A stretch of DNA of 64,000 nt from positions 1-64,000 of the forward strand of contig URBN01000010.1 in NCBI GenBank assembly GCA_900546145.1, read 5' to 3'. A program made the position numbers and the translations under genes. This stretch comes from an uncultured Desulfovibrio sp. Lineage in GTDB: Bacteria > Desulfobacterota > Desulfovibrionia > Desulfovibrionales > Desulfovibrionaceae. The notes below the pieces were generated by a model, which saw only the letters and a program-made list of their open reading frames with translations, was not told the DNA's origin and did no database searches. Shown here piece by piece: positions 24,084 to 33,664 of this stretch (positions within the stretch are counted from its first letter, which is position 1; each line of letters begins with the position of its first letter).

Positions 24084-25562
24084 ATGAGTTCCGAAGAAAC
24101 ACCTAAGCGCAAGTCGTCCCTCGGCTGGATTCTCTGCGCCGCAGCCATGGTCGTCGTCTTCCTCCTCGGCATGCTGGCGGCGTCCATCAACGAACGCAAG
24201 GCTGAAGTCGCTTCGATATACAACAACAAAAAAATCGAGCTCACCCAGACCAACGCCAAGAACAGCGACTGGGGCCTGAATTACCCCAGGGAATATGAAA
24301 CCTGGAAGATGACGGAAAAGGGCGATTTCAAGAGCAAGTACAACGGCAACGATGAACATGACGTCCTCGCTGACCGCCCGAACATGGTCATCCTGTGGGC
24401 AGGCTATGCCTTCTCCCAGGACTACACCAAGCCGCGCGGCCACATGCACGCTATTGAGGATATGCGCCGCACTCTGCGTACCGGCGCCCCCATGGACGGC
24501 AAGGGCGAAATGCAGCCCGGCACCTGCTGGACCTGCAAGAGCCCCGATGTTCCGCGCTACATGGCTGAACACGGCATCGCCGAATTCTACGCCAAGAAGT
24601 GGAGCGAACTCGGCAGCGAAATCGTGAATCCCATCGGCTGCGCCGACTGCCATGACGCCAAGACCATGAACCTGCGCGTCTCCAGGCCCGCTCTCATCGA
24701 GGCCTTCAAGCGCCAGGGCAAGGACATCAACAACGCCACCCAGCAGGAAATGCGCTCTCTCGTGTGTGCCCAGTGCCACGAAGAATACTATTTCAAGAAG
24801 GGCACCAACTATCTGACCTTCCCCTTTGACAAGGGTCAGACCGTTGAAGCCATCGAGCAGTACTACGACGAACAGGGCTTCACTGACTACGTCCACAAGC
24901 TCAGCAAGACCCCCATCCTCAAGGCCCAGCATCCTGGCTGGAGCATGTTCCTGCAGGGCCCCCACGGCCAGCATGGCGTGGCCTGCGCCGACTGCCATAT
25001 GCCCTACAAGGCTGAGGGCGGCATCAAGTACTCCGATCACCAGATCATGAGCCCGCTCGCCAAGATCTCCTCCACCTGCCAGACCTGCCACAGGGAATCC
25101 GAGGAGAATCTGAGGAACTGGGCCAACGAAAACCTCCGCAAGGGCGAGGAAGTCCGCACCGTGGCTGAAGAAGCCCTGGCGAAGGATCACATCATGGCCA
25201 AGGCCTGCTGGGATGCCGGCGCCACCGAAGAAGAGATGCAGCCCATCCTGAAGCTCATCCGTCAGTCCCAGTGGCGCTGGGACTACGCCGTCGCCTCTCA
25301 TGGCGCCGCGTTCCACGCTCCCGCTGAATTCCAGCGCATCATGAGCCACAGCATCGAGAAGGCCTATCAGGCCCAGGTGCTCCTCCAGAAGGTCATGATT
25401 GCCCACAACGTCAACTTCACCATGCCTGACGTCTCCACCAAGGAAAAGGCCCAGGCCTACATCGGCCTGAACATGGCCGAGAAGAAGGCCGCCAAGGACA
25501 AGTTCCTCCAGACGGTCGTCCCGCAGTGGGTCGAGGAAGCCAAGAAGGCCGGCCGCCTCTAG
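24084..25562 (+). CDS. nrfA: Cytochrome c nitrite reductase catalytic subunit
   Basis: 492 residues from ATG 24084 with AAGGGAG upstream. An N-terminal hydrophobic segment (about 13-32) acts as signal or anchor. The catalytic haem is bound by CWTCK with the distinctive Lys ligand. The four other haems are in CADCH, CAQCH, CADCH and CQTCH. It reduces nitrite to ammonium with six electrons in the periplasm and also handles NO and, weakly, sulfite. Partner of nrfH. The genes for haem attachment follow directly. Confidence 0.98.
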   Translation: MSSEETPKRKSSLGWILCAAAMVVVFLLGMLAASINERKAEVASIYNNKKIELTQTNAKNSDWGLNYPREYETWKMTEKGDFKSKYNGNDEHDVLADRPNMVILWAGYAFSQDYTKPRGHMHAIEDMRRTLRTGAPMDGKGEMQPGTCWTCKSPDVPRYMAEHGIAEFYAKKWSELGSEIVNPIGCADCHDAKTMNLRVSRPALIEAFKRQGKDINNATQQEMRSLVCAQCHEEYYFKKGTNYLTFPFDKGQTVEAIEQYYDEQGFTDYVHKLSKTPILKAQHPGWSMFLQGPHGQHGVACADCHMPYKAEGGIKYSDHQIMSPLAKISSTCQTCHRESEENLRNWANENLRKGEEVRTVAEEALAKDHIMAKACWDAGATEEEMQPILKLIRQSQWRWDYAVASHGAAFHAPAEFQRIMSHSIEKAYQAQVLLQKVMIAHNVNFTMPDVSTKEKAQAYIGLNMAEKKAAKDKFLQTVVPQWVEEAKKAGRL

Positions 25563-25594
25563 GCCGCACCTCCCAGGTTCCGCACGCATAAACG

Positions 25595-25628
25595 GAGCGC
25601 CGGCGGGTTTCCCCCGGCGCTCTTTCTT
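25595..25628 (+). terminator. Rho-independent terminator after nrfA
   Basis: GAGCGCCGG / CCGGCGCTC stem followed by TTTCTT, 32 nt past the nrfA stop. The U tract is short, so read-through into resB-ccsA is possible. Confidence 0.75.
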
Positions 25629-25681
25629 ATCCCTCCCCTTTTTTCTCAGGCCCCGGGAAGCGCCGGGCGAAGGAGTTCTGT

Positions 25682-26971
25682 TTGCTTTTCTCTCTTGATA
25701 CTCCCGAATCCGGGCAGGACGGATCGAGCCCGGCATCTCCGCGCAGACTGTGGCAGGCGCCTTACGGCGTTGCCGAAAGTGCCGTGCTCACAGGCATGCT
25801 TCTCGTCACCGGCTTCGCGCTGCAGTGGGTCGCGGGTCCCGCCGATTTTTACCTTCTGACCTTTCCCTTCAACCTCATAGGCGGACTGGCCATTCTTCTC
25901 CTGGGAGGCCTGCTCGCCGCGTTCCGCCGCACTCCTGTCTGCGCCTGGCTCATCGGGCCCCAGCTCGCCGCGGGCCTGCTCGCCGGCCTGCTTTTCCTCT
26001 CTCTCATCATGGGGCTCTTCCTGCAGACCGGGCCTGACAAAGCGGCCGGGATTGCGGGCCGCCTCGGCCTCAGGAGCGTCACGCACTGCTGGCCCTTTGT
26101 CCTTCTCTACACACTGCTTCTCATCACCCTCTCCGGCACCGCGTCCGCGCGTATCCGCCATCCCCTGAAGAACGCCGTCTTCCTGCTCTGGCATTTCGGC
26201 GTGTGGGCAGCTCTCGCCGGCGCGGGACTCGGTATTCCCGACCAGCAGCACTACGTCATGTACGTGAACACGGGAGAAACGCAGTGGCGTGTGTATTCCG
26301 AAGACGGACAGGGACTCGCTCTCCCCGTAGCCATCACCCTGCATTCCTTCACTATGGAGGAATACGCCCCGAAACTCGTAGTCATCGACCGCAAGACCGG
26401 CCTTCCGCAGCCTGAGGGCAGGCCCGAATTTTTCCAGATAGCCCCCCAGACGCCCCAGGGACGCCTCGGCAAATGGGATATCCACGTGGACACCTTCTAT
26501 CCCCGCGCTGTTTTCGCCGGCAACGAAACGTTCCAGCCCCAGGAAAAACCCGGTTCCTCACCGGCCGTAAAAGTCACGGTCCGCTCCCTGGAGAACGGTA
26601 AAACCCAGAGCGGCTGGATTTCTTCGGGGAACATGGACGAATTTATGCACGTGGTGAATCTCGATGAGCGCTACGCCCTTGCCGTGACGCCGGCTGAACC
26701 CAAACAGTTCATTTCCGATGTCACTGTCCTCGTGAAGGGTGACGAGCCCGTGCGCACGAAGATAGAGGTCAATGCCCCGCTGCGCATAGGAAACTGGATC
26801 ATCTACCAGTACGGCTACGACCAGCGCCTCGGCCGGTATTCCGATTACAGCAGCTTTGAGCTCGTCTGTGACCCATGGCTGCCCGTTGTTTACGCGGGCT
26901 TCATCCTCATGTCCCTGGCCGCCATCTTCAGCATCTGCAGGCGTCCCGCCCGCAGGGAGGAACGCTCATGA
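25682..26971 (+). CDS. resB: Cytochrome c biogenesis protein ResB
   Basis: 429 residues. TTG is the likely start (MLFSLDTPES), with AAGGAG 8 nt upstream; no ATG fits better. Four membrane helices, about 30-50, 57-77, 93-115 and 135-155, are followed by a large periplasmic domain and a final helix near residue 400, as in ResB/CcsB. With CcsA it forms the system II cytochrome c synthase that carries haem across the membrane and attaches it to CxxCH. It directly follows nrfHA and overlaps ccsA by 4 nt (ATGA). Confidence 0.93.
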   Translation: MLFSLDTPESGQDGSSPASPRRLWQAPYGVAESAVLTGMLLVTGFALQWVAGPADFYLLTFPFNLIGGLAILLLGGLLAAFRRTPVCAWLIGPQLAAGLLAGLLFLSLIMGLFLQTGPDKAAGIAGRLGLRSVTHCWPFVLLYTLLLITLSGTASARIRHPLKNAVFLLWHFGVWAALAGAGLGIPDQQHYVMYVNTGETQWRVYSEDGQGLALPVAITLHSFTMEEYAPKLVVIDRKTGLPQPEGRPEFFQIAPQTPQGRLGKWDIHVDTFYPRAVFAGNETFQPQEKPGSSPAVKVTVRSLENGKTQSGWISSGNMDEFMHVVNLDERYALAVTPAEPKQFISDVTVLVKGDEPVRTKIEVNAPLRIGNWIIYQYGYDQRLGRYSDYSSFELVCDPWLPVVYAGFILMSLAAIFSICRRPARREERS

Positions 26972-27747
26972 TCTGGAATCAGCTCTCCTGGTTCGCCGTC
27001 CCCGCGCTTTCGCTCTGGATTCTCGGCGTCCTGCTCGCACAGAGGAAAGGAAACCCGGCGCCCGCCTTTCTGGCCACGCTGGCCGGCTGGATTGTGCTCT
27101 CCGTCTTCATCGGTCTCCTCTGGCGGGACCTCGGCAGGCCTCCCATCCGCACCATGGGTGAGACGCGGCTCCTCTTTGCGTCTGCGCTCTCTCTCATCGG
27201 CCTTCTGACCGCCCTGCGCACCCGCTATCTGTGGCTGCTCAGTTTCTCCAACCTGATTGCTTCCGTCTTTCTTTTCATTCTGATTCTGCGTCCCGGCATG
27301 CAGTCCGGCGCACTCATGCCGGCTCTGCAGAGTGCGTGGTTCCCGCCCCACGTTGCCTGCTACATCACTTCGTATTCCATACTCGGCGTGGCTACGCTCC
27401 TGTCCCTGAAGCAAATCCGGGACAACAGGAAGGATGGTTCCTGGCATCTCATGCCCGCCCTGGACGCCGTTGTCAGGCTGGGCTTCGCCTTCCTCGTCCT
27501 CGGGCTCATCACGGGCGCAGTCTGGGCCAAGCAGGCCTGGGGCGACTACTGGGCCTGGGATCCCAAGGAGACATGGGCCTTCATTACGGTGTCAGCCTAC
27601 CTCGTCTACATTCACCTGCGCGCACGGCGCGTGCTCACGCGGGGCACGCTCGGCCTTCTGACCGTGGCCTTTATACTCCTTCTCATCACGTGGCTCGGCA
27701 TGTCCTTCATTCCCGCTGCGCAGACCAGCGTGCACGTCTACTCCTAA
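26968..27747 (+). CDS. ccsA: Cytochrome c biogenesis protein CcsA
   Basis: 259 residues from ATG 26968, overlapping the resB stop. Eight or so membrane helices. The haem-handling WWD motif is GDYWAWDPKETWAF at about residues 190-203. Conserved His residues sit in the flanking helices and in WFPPHVACYITSY. With ResB it completes system II. Fused CcsBA proteins such as NrfI in Wolinella are needed for the CxxCK haem of NrfA; this split pair beside nrfHA may play that dedicated role. Confidence 0.95.
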   Translation: MIWNQLSWFAVPALSLWILGVLLAQRKGNPAPAFLATLAGWIVLSVFIGLLWRDLGRPPIRTMGETRLLFASALSLIGLLTALRTRYLWLLSFSNLIASVFLFILILRPGMQSGALMPALQSAWFPPHVACYITSYSILGVATLLSLKQIRDNRKDGSWHLMPALDAVVRLGFAFLVLGLITGAVWAKQAWGDYWAWDPKETWAFITVSAYLVYIHLRARRVLTRGTLGLLTVAFILLLITWLGMSFIPAAQTSVHVYS

Positions 27748-27843
27748 AAACGCGGAAGGGCCGCTTTGCAGGCCGGAAAGAGATTTCTTATAGTGGTCTT
27801 TCATCCTTTCCCGTGTAAGCCTGCCGGGAGCAAACGCCGCACC

Positions 27844-28704
27844 ATGCATACAGCCACACTCCTTCAGGGCGCCTGTGACACCCACGTGCATTTCGCGCCG
27901 GACATCGTGCCCCGCCTTCTTTCTGGTCCCCAGCTCGCAGCCGGGGCCAGGGAACTGGGCATGAAGGCGATCCTGATCAAGAACCACTACTGTCCCACCT
28001 ACCTCGCTGCCAGCGCCCTCGATGAAATGTTCCCCGGCCTGCGCGTCTTCGGGGGGCTCGTGCTCAACGCCTCCTGCGGCGGACTCAATCCTGACGCCGT
28101 GCGCTGTGCCCTGCGCATGGGGGCCAGAGAAATCTGGATGCCCACAGTCTCTTCCCTCAGGCACGTCACCTTTTTTCACGCGCCCCCGGGAACGCTCTGT
28201 GTGCCCGTTTTCGATGACAGGGGGCGTCCCGCCCCGGGGCTTCCCGAGATCCTTGACCTTATCGCGCACTCGGGGGCCATACTCGGAACCGGGCACCTCT
28301 CCCCCTTCGAGTGCGAAGCCCTGGTTTCCCTGGCGAAGCAGACAGGCGTCAGAAAAATACTCGTCACGCATCCGGAATTCGAAGCCGTGGGCATGGATCT
28401 CGACACGCAGGTGCGCCTCGCAGAACAGGGAGTTTTCTTCGAGCGCTGCTGTCACGCCCTGTACACACGGCAGCATCTCCCCCTGGCCCTTGTGGCGAGA
28501 CAGATCCGCTGCGTCGGCGTCGGGAGCACGGTCCTCGCGTCTGACATGGGGCAGCTCGGCTATCCGGAACCGGCCCACGCACTCCTGCATTTCTGTGAGT
28601 CCCTCATGCGCCTCGGCTTCAGTCAGGAGGACATAAGGACCATGGTCTGCGAAAACCCGGCCCGCCTCCTCGGGCTTCCGGCGCAGGAAAGCGGCACTCT
28701 CTGA
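27844..28704 (+). CDS. DUF6282 family protein, amidohydrolase-like
   Basis: 286 residues from ATG 27844; an in-frame extension to 27766 has no clear ribosome site. It starts with CDTHVHFAPDIVPRLL, the metal-binding HxH of the amidohydrolase fold. It then has LIKNHYCPTYLAA, GTGHLSPFECEAL and VTHPEFEAVGM, which supply more possible metal ligands, and ends with ENPARLLGLP. This pattern matches DUF6282, TIM-barrel metal hydrolases of unknown substrate. Cytoplasmic. Stands alone between ccsA and a small hypothetical gene. Confidence 0.75.
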   Translation: MHTATLLQGACDTHVHFAPDIVPRLLSGPQLAAGARELGMKAILIKNHYCPTYLAASALDEMFPGLRVFGGLVLNASCGGLNPDAVRCALRMGAREIWMPTVSSLRHVTFFHAPPGTLCVPVFDDRGRPAPGLPEILDLIAHSGAILGTGHLSPFECEALVSLAKQTGVRKILVTHPEFEAVGMDLDTQVRLAEQGVFFERCCHALYTRQHLPLALVARQIRCVGVGSTVLASDMGQLGYPEPAHALLHFCESLMRLGFSQEDIRTMVCENPARLLGLPAQESGTL

Positions 28705-28817
28705 AAAATCCCGCGAATGTCAGATACTTGTCACAGGCATGGACTGGAAGTAAGATAGAAAGGTATGTGTCCGATTCCGTGTCTCTGAAAGCGTGCCGTG
28801 TAACGGCAAAGGCTAGA

Positions 28818-29159
28818 ATGGAAAAATTACTGCTCAGGCTCGCCGAACAGCTCGACAGCATCGACGAAGCTTCCCTGATGGCCCTGTGGCCCAAATACGC
28901 AAAGCAGGTCAGCGTTTTCGAACCCACCAAACGCTGGGAAATGTCTGCTCTCATCCTGGGGCTTATCCAGGCCAAGTACATGAAGAACAACCTGTTCAAC
29001 CACTACTGGGCAAAGCAGTCCAATCCGCCCAGCGGAGGACAGGAGTCAGAACCCATGCCGGATTTTGCCATGAATTTCTCCCTTGAGGACAAACCGAAGG
29101 AGCCCTGCCGCATCCTCGCCTTCAAACCGCTGAAGGAGCCCGGCGGGGACGGGAAGTAA
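28818..29159 (+). CDS. Conserved hypothetical protein upstream of purA
   Basis: 113 residues from the first good Met (MEKLLLRLAEQLDSIDEASL); a longer frame starts at 28728 but reads through non-conserved-looking sequence. All-helical in appearance, with TKRWEMSALILGLIQAKYMKNNLF. No signal, no metal motif. Similar short proteins precede purA in related delta-proteobacteria, as far as I recall. Function unknown. Confidence 0.6.
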   Translation: MEKLLLRLAEQLDSIDEASLMALWPKYAKQVSVFEPTKRWEMSALILGLIQAKYMKNNLFNHYWAKQSNPPSGGQESEPMPDFAMNFSLEDKPKEPCRILAFKPLKEPGGDGK

Positions 29160-29307
29160 ACTTGTCAGAATCCGCTTATTTGCATAAGTAAAGGTTTTGC
29201 GTTTCCGTTTTCCCTCCCGCGCGCCCTGTCGCGTCCGCGCAGGAGCGGTCCGGAGACTATTCTACCGGTTTTCCGGCTTTTCCCGGGAATCTGAAAAAGG
29301 TGAAAAT

Positions 29308-30585
29308 ATGGCCAATACCGTTATTATCGGCTCCCAGTGGGGCGACGAAGGAAAGGGAAAAATCGTTGACATGCTGGCTACGGACAGCGATGTCATCGTG
29401 CGTTTCCAGGGCGGCAACAATGCCGGGCATACCATCGAAGTGAACGGTGAGCGCACCATCCTGCACACCATCCCCTCCGGCATTCTCCACGAGGAAAAAC
29501 TCTGCCTCATCGGCAACGGTGTCGTTCTCGATCCTTACGTCTTCCTGAAGGAAGTGGATTCGCTCAAGGCGAAGGGCGTCAACATGTCCGCCACCAGGCT
29601 CGGCATCAGCCCCAAGACGCATCTCATTCTTCCCTACCACCGCGCCATTGACCTCGCCAGGGAAAGCCTGAAGGCCGGCAAGAAGATCGGCACCACAGGC
29701 CGCGGCATTGGTCCCTGCTACGAGGACAAGGCCGCCCGTATCGGTATCCGCGCCAACGATCTCACAGATCCGGATCTCCTGCGCACCAAGATTCGCGCTG
29801 CCCTTACCGAAAAGAACATTCTCTTCACCGAGCTCTACAAGACCGAGCCCATGGATCCCGACAAGGTCACCGATGAGCTCCTCAGCATCGCCGATCGCAT
29901 CACGCCCTACCTGCGCGATGTGTCCGAGGCCCTTCTCGACGCTTCCAAAAGCGGCAAGAGCGTGCTCTGGGAAGGCGCCCAGGGCGTGCACCTCGATATC
30001 GACCACGGCACCTACCCCTTTGTGACCTCGTCCAACACCGTTGCCGGCGCAGCGGCCATCGGTTCCGGCGTCGGTCCGAACTTCATCCAGCGCATCGTGG
30101 GCGTCATGAAGGCCTACACCACCCGTGTGGGTGCCGGCCCCTTCCCCACCGAACTTCAGGACGAAACCGGCAAGTTCCTGCAGGACAACGGACACGAATT
30201 CGGCGCCACCACGGGCCGTCCGCGCCGCTGCGGCTGGCTTGACGCCGTGGTCGTCCGCGAGTCCGCCCTGCTCTGCGGCCTCACCGACATCGCCATGACC
30301 AAGATCGACGTGCTCCGCGGCATTCCCAAGCTGAAGATCTGCGTGGATTACAAGTACAAGGGCCGCCGCATGGAATATCCTCCGCAGGGTGAAAACGCCC
30401 TCGCCGACGTGACCCCCATCTACGAGGAACTCCCCGGCTTCGATGAGGACATCTCCGGCTGCCGTACCTTCTCCGCCCTGCCGGGCAGCGTGCAGAAATA
30501 CATTAAGCGCGTCGAACAGCTCACCGGCGTGAAGGTGTCCATCATTTCCGTCGGCCCCGGCAGAAATCAGACCATCGTTCTCTAA
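29308..30585 (+). CDS. purA: Adenylosuccinate synthetase
   Basis: 425 residues from ATG 29308 (MANTVIIGSQWGDEGKGK), AAAAAGG upstream. The GTP-binding GDEGKGK, IMP-site NNAGHT, GTTGRGIGPCYEDK and TTGRPRRCGWLDAV blocks are all intact. It joins IMP and aspartate with GTP to adenylosuccinate in AMP synthesis. Its stop overlaps the start of holB (TAATG). Confidence 0.98.
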   Translation: MANTVIIGSQWGDEGKGKIVDMLATDSDVIVRFQGGNNAGHTIEVNGERTILHTIPSGILHEEKLCLIGNGVVLDPYVFLKEVDSLKAKGVNMSATRLGISPKTHLILPYHRAIDLARESLKAGKKIGTTGRGIGPCYEDKAARIGIRANDLTDPDLLRTKIRAALTEKNILFTELYKTEPMDPDKVTDELLSIADRITPYLRDVSEALLDASKSGKSVLWEGAQGVHLDIDHGTYPFVTSSNTVAGAAAIGSGVGPNFIQRIVGVMKAYTTRVGAGPFPTELQDETGKFLQDNGHEFGATTGRPRRCGWLDAVVVRESALLCGLTDIAMTKIDVLRGIPKLKICVDYKYKGRRMEYPPQGENALADVTPIYEELPGFDEDISGCRTFSALPGSVQKYIKRVEQLTGVKVSIISVGPGRNQTIVL

Positions 30586-31487
30586 TGTCCGATCCCGTCC
30601 TTGAGGCCGTTTCAGGTCCGGCTTTCCAGTCTGTCAGGGAACGCCTGGACAGCCTCGGAGCAGCACCCCCGCAGGTGCTGCTCCTCGAGGGCGGTTCGGA
30701 AGCCGCGCGCACGGACGCTGCTCTCTATTGGGCCTGCCGCTGCTCCTGCCCTTCCGCCCGGCAGACCGGCACTCCCTGCCTCACCTGTCCCACCTGCCGC
30801 CAGATAGCGGCCTTCGAATATCTCGATCTCATCGCCCTGGACGGCCGCATTTCCAACAAAGAAGACAAAGACAATCCCGGAAAAATCCGTGCCCTCAGCA
30901 TGGACAACGTGCGCGATCTCAAATCCGTCATCAGCGATCCCCCGCACAGCCCGGGCTTCAGGGTGGTTATTCTCGCCGGCATTGAAACAACCCGTACCGA
31001 AGCCGCCAACGCCCTTCTGAAGGCCCTCGAAGAACCCTCCCCATCCACGCTCTTCGTCCTGCTCACTCCGCAGCGGGAGCAGATACTGCCAACACTCGTC
31101 TCCCGTTCCTTCTGCTTCACCCTTCCCTGGCCGGATCCCGAACAGGCCGATGCGGAAACAGCGGCCCTGCAGGACAGCATAGCCGTCTTTCTCGAGACAG
31201 GACGCGGCCTCTTTGCCGTCACGGGACAGCACGGCTTCACCGCGGCACAGGGCCGGGCCATGCTCACCGCTGTACAGAAAAGCCTTCTGCGCGTCATGGC
31301 CAGGAGTCCCCGCACCGGACATCTCGAGGATGTCCTCGCTGCCATGCCGCCCGCTTCTCAGGCCCAGGCCTGCCGCTTCCTGTATGAAGCCGAAAACCTG
31401 CTTCAGGCCCAGGTCACGCCCGCACGTGCCATCGAAGCCTTCATGGCCAATCTGTTCGTTCTGCTGAACGAACAGAAACTGAAATAA
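30585..31487 (+). CDS. holB: DNA polymerase III subunit delta'
   Basis: 300 residues. The start overlaps the purA stop by one base. The AAA+ fold is seen with a degenerate P-loop (LLLEGGSEAARTDAAL, no GKT) as usual for delta'. A Cys-rich zinc module follows (CSCPSARQTGTPCLTCPTC), then the sensor-type TEAANALLKALEEP and SRSFCF. It is part of the clamp loader and does not itself hydrolyse ATP. Convergent with the exported-protein gene downstream. Confidence 0.92.
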   Translation: MSDPVLEAVSGPAFQSVRERLDSLGAAPPQVLLLEGGSEAARTDAALYWACRCSCPSARQTGTPCLTCPTCRQIAAFEYLDLIALDGRISNKEDKDNPGKIRALSMDNVRDLKSVISDPPHSPGFRVVILAGIETTRTEAANALLKALEEPSPSTLFVLLTPQREQILPTLVSRSFCFTLPWPDPEQADAETAALQDSIAVFLETGRGLFAVTGQHGFTAAQGRAMLTAVQKSLLRVMARSPRTGHLEDVLAAMPPASQAQACRFLYEAENLLQAQVTPARAIEAFMANLFVLLNEQKLK

Positions 31488-31520
31488 AAAAACGGACGCC
31501 ATTGCATCAACAGCGTCCGT
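31486..31520 (-). terminator. Rho-independent terminator of the exported protein gene
   Basis: ACGGACGC / GCGTCCGT stem, loop about 13 nt, followed on the minus strand by a T run (A run at 31486-31491). It lies just past the holB stop on the other strand. A palindrome CCGGCCTGCAGGCCGG at 31533-31548 lies between it and the gene. Confidence 0.8.
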
Positions 31521-31557
31521 CACAATCTGTTTCCGGCCTGCAGGCCGGTTCAGAAAA

Positions 31558-32046
31558 TTATTTCTTCCAGAGATTGCTATACTTCACGGAAAGTCCGTCA
31601 GTACGTTCCACAAGGCGTGCCACAAGGCCGTCCACCTCGTCCATGGTCAGCGTACCGATCTCCTTGGAGAGCAGAAAGGGCAGATAGCCTTCTCCCTGGC
31701 TGAAGACCCAGGTGACGGAATACACGGAGCCCACGCCGGGACGGCTGGGAAATTCGGATTTTGTGTCGACCAGGATGCGCAGCTTGGGGCTGTCGGCCTC
31801 GGAGAGGCTGAAGAGATTCGAGCTGTTGAAAGCTTCCTTCAGCTTCATTCCGAGTCTGGCGCCAACGCTGTCGCTGCCGTCCAGCGTGACGGACACCATT
31901 GTGACCCGGCTGTCCTGTTTGGCGGGCTTATCCTGAGGAGCCTGCACCCTGGCTGTGCCGGAATCAGGAGCCGGGGCGGCCATGGCGCCGGAAGCGGGAA
32001 ACAGAAGAACGCAGACGGCTGCGATGGAAAGAATGATTCTGGACAT
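31558..32046 (-). CDS. Exported protein of unknown function
   Basis: 162 residues from ATG 32046, with AGAGGAG upstream. A clear signal peptide (MSRIILSIAAVCVLLFPASGAMA, cleavage after about residue 23). The mature part is about 140 residues with an RLGMKLKEAFNSSNLF segment and LRILVDTKSEFPSRPG, and a Trp near the C-terminus (YSNLWKK). It should be periplasmic. No domain was recognised. It stands alone between holB and asnS. Confidence 0.75.
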   Translation of the reverse strand: MSRIILSIAAVCVLLFPASGAMAAPAPDSGTARVQAPQDKPAKQDSRVTMVSVTLDGSDSVGARLGMKLKEAFNSSNLFSLSEADSPKLRILVDTKSEFPSRPGVGSVYSVTWVFSQGEGYLPFLLSKEIGTLTMDEVDGLVARLVERTDGLSVKYSNLWKK

Positions 32047-32219
32047 GCTTGTATCTCCTCTGCAGGTCTTTTCATGGGGCCAGCCCGGGGAACCGGGGTT
32101 TACGGGCATAAATCATACCGTTCCCTCCACGAAAACTCAATGTGCCTGCCGCGTCCGCAATTGAGGTTCCCCGCCTTTGCGGGTAAAATCAGAAGATACG
32201 TTCACGAGGAGGAATGGAC

Positions 32220-33584
32220 ATGCTGAGAACGCTCATCAGGGATGCCCTGGCAGCCGAAGCCCCTGTCGGGGATCTGACCGTATGCGGCTGGATCCGCACG
32301 CGCCGCGACGCCAAGGATGTCATTTTTCTTGAAATCAACGACGGCTCCTGCCTCACCAACCTGCAGTGCGTCGTCGACCCGGATTCTCCGGTCCGTGAAG
32401 AGCTCGGCGGTGACGGCACGGGAGCCTCGCTCTGTGTAAAAGGCGATCTCGTCGCCTCTCCCGGAAAGGGGCAGCGCTGGGAACTGCACGCGAAAACGCT
32501 GCGTATTCTCGGCCATGCGGATCCCGAAACCTACCCGCTCCAGAAGAAACGCCATTCCGACGAATTTCTGCGCGGCATCGCCCACCTCCGTGTGCGCACA
32601 AACAAGTACTCCTCGGTATTCCGCGTGCGCGCCCGCGCGGCTGCCGCTGTCCACGCCTTTTTCCGCAGGAACGGCTTCTTCTGGGTGCACACGCCCATTC
32701 TCACGGGGTCCGACTGCGAGGGTGCGGGCGAGATGTTCCGCGTGACCACGCTTTCTCCAGGGGAGAAGGATCTTTCAAAGGACTTTTTCGGCCATCAGTG
32801 CAACCTGACTGTTTCCGGCCAGCTTGAAGCCGAAGCCCTGGCCATGGGACTCGGCCGCGTCTACACCTTCGGCCCCACCTTCCGCGCCGAAAACTCCAAT
32901 ACGCCGCGCCATGCCGCCGAATTTGTCATGATTGAGCCCGAGCTCGCTTTCTGCGAACTCCCTGACCTCATGGACTTTGCCGAAGACTTCGTCCGCTCCT
33001 GCGTCGACGAGGTGCTCTCCACCTGCCCGGAGGAACTCGCCCTCTTTGACCGCTGGGTTGAACCGGGCCTTATCGAGAGCCTCAAAACGGTGGCAGGCGA
33101 GGACTTTGCCCGCGTCACCTACCGGGAGGCCATAGACATCCTTCAGAGGAGCGGAAAGGACTTCGAGTACCCCGTGTCCTACGGCATCGACCTGCAGACC
33201 GAACACGAACGCTACCTCTCCGAAGAGCACTTCAAAAAGCCCACCATGGTCACGGACTACCCGCGCAACATCAAGGCTTTTTACATGCGGGCCAACGACG
33301 ACGGGGACACCGTGGCGGCCATGGATCTGCTTGTGCCCCGCATCGGGGAACTCATCGGCGGCTCCCAGCGCGAAGAGCGCTATGACCTCCTCAGGGATCG
33401 TATTCTGGCTATGGGGCAGGAAGCCAGCAGCTACGACTGGTACCTCGATCTGCGCCGCTTCGGCTCAGTGCCTCATTCGGGATTCGGCATGGGGTTCGAG
33501 CGCTTCATCATGATGCTCACGGGCGTGAGCAACATACGTGACGTGATCCCCTTCCCGCGCACGCCGGGCAGCCTTGAATTCTGA
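32220..33584 (+). CDS. asnS: Asparaginyl-tRNA synthetase
   Basis: 454 residues from ATG 32220, which has GAGGAGG 7 nt upstream; an ATG two codons earlier is too close to it. The OB-fold anticodon domain is at about 15-110. The class II core follows, with motif 2 PTFRAENSNTPRHAAEFVMIEPE and motif 3 GFGMGFERFIMMLTG. The C-terminal IRDVIPFPRTPGSLEF is characteristic of AsnRS rather than AspRS. Charges tRNA-Asn with asparagine. A long palindromic terminator follows. Confidence 0.98.
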   Translation: MLRTLIRDALAAEAPVGDLTVCGWIRTRRDAKDVIFLEINDGSCLTNLQCVVDPDSPVREELGGDGTGASLCVKGDLVASPGKGQRWELHAKTLRILGHADPETYPLQKKRHSDEFLRGIAHLRVRTNKYSSVFRVRARAAAAVHAFFRRNGFFWVHTPILTGSDCEGAGEMFRVTTLSPGEKDLSKDFFGHQCNLTVSGQLEAEALAMGLGRVYTFGPTFRAENSNTPRHAAEFVMIEPELAFCELPDLMDFAEDFVRSCVDEVLSTCPEELALFDRWVEPGLIESLKTVAGEDFARVTYREAIDILQRSGKDFEYPVSYGIDLQTEHERYLSEEHFKKPTMVTDYPRNIKAFYMRANDDGDTVAAMDLLVPRIGELIGGSQREERYDLLRDRILAMGQEASSYDWYLDLRRFGSVPHSGFGMGFERFIMMLTGVSNIRDVIPFPRTPGSLEF

Positions 33585-33607
33585 GCCGGAAAACGTTCAT
33601 GAGACCG

Positions 33608-33643
33608 GTGAGCCCCCGGAAGCGTACGCTTCCGGGGGCTCAC
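33608..33643. terminator. Long perfect palindrome, bidirectional terminator between asnS and thiF
   Basis: A perfect 36-bp palindrome (GTGAGCCCCCGGAAGCGT and its complement) lies between the convergent asnS and thiF genes. Only TGTTT follows on the plus strand, so the hairpin rather than a U tract gives the confidence. Confidence 0.75.
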
Positions 33644-33664
33644 TGTTTCAGAGAAAGACAGGCG

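Noticed and set aside
24063..25736. 557-codon minus-strand frame
   Set aside because: Antisense to nrfA, which has five haem motifs on the plus strand.
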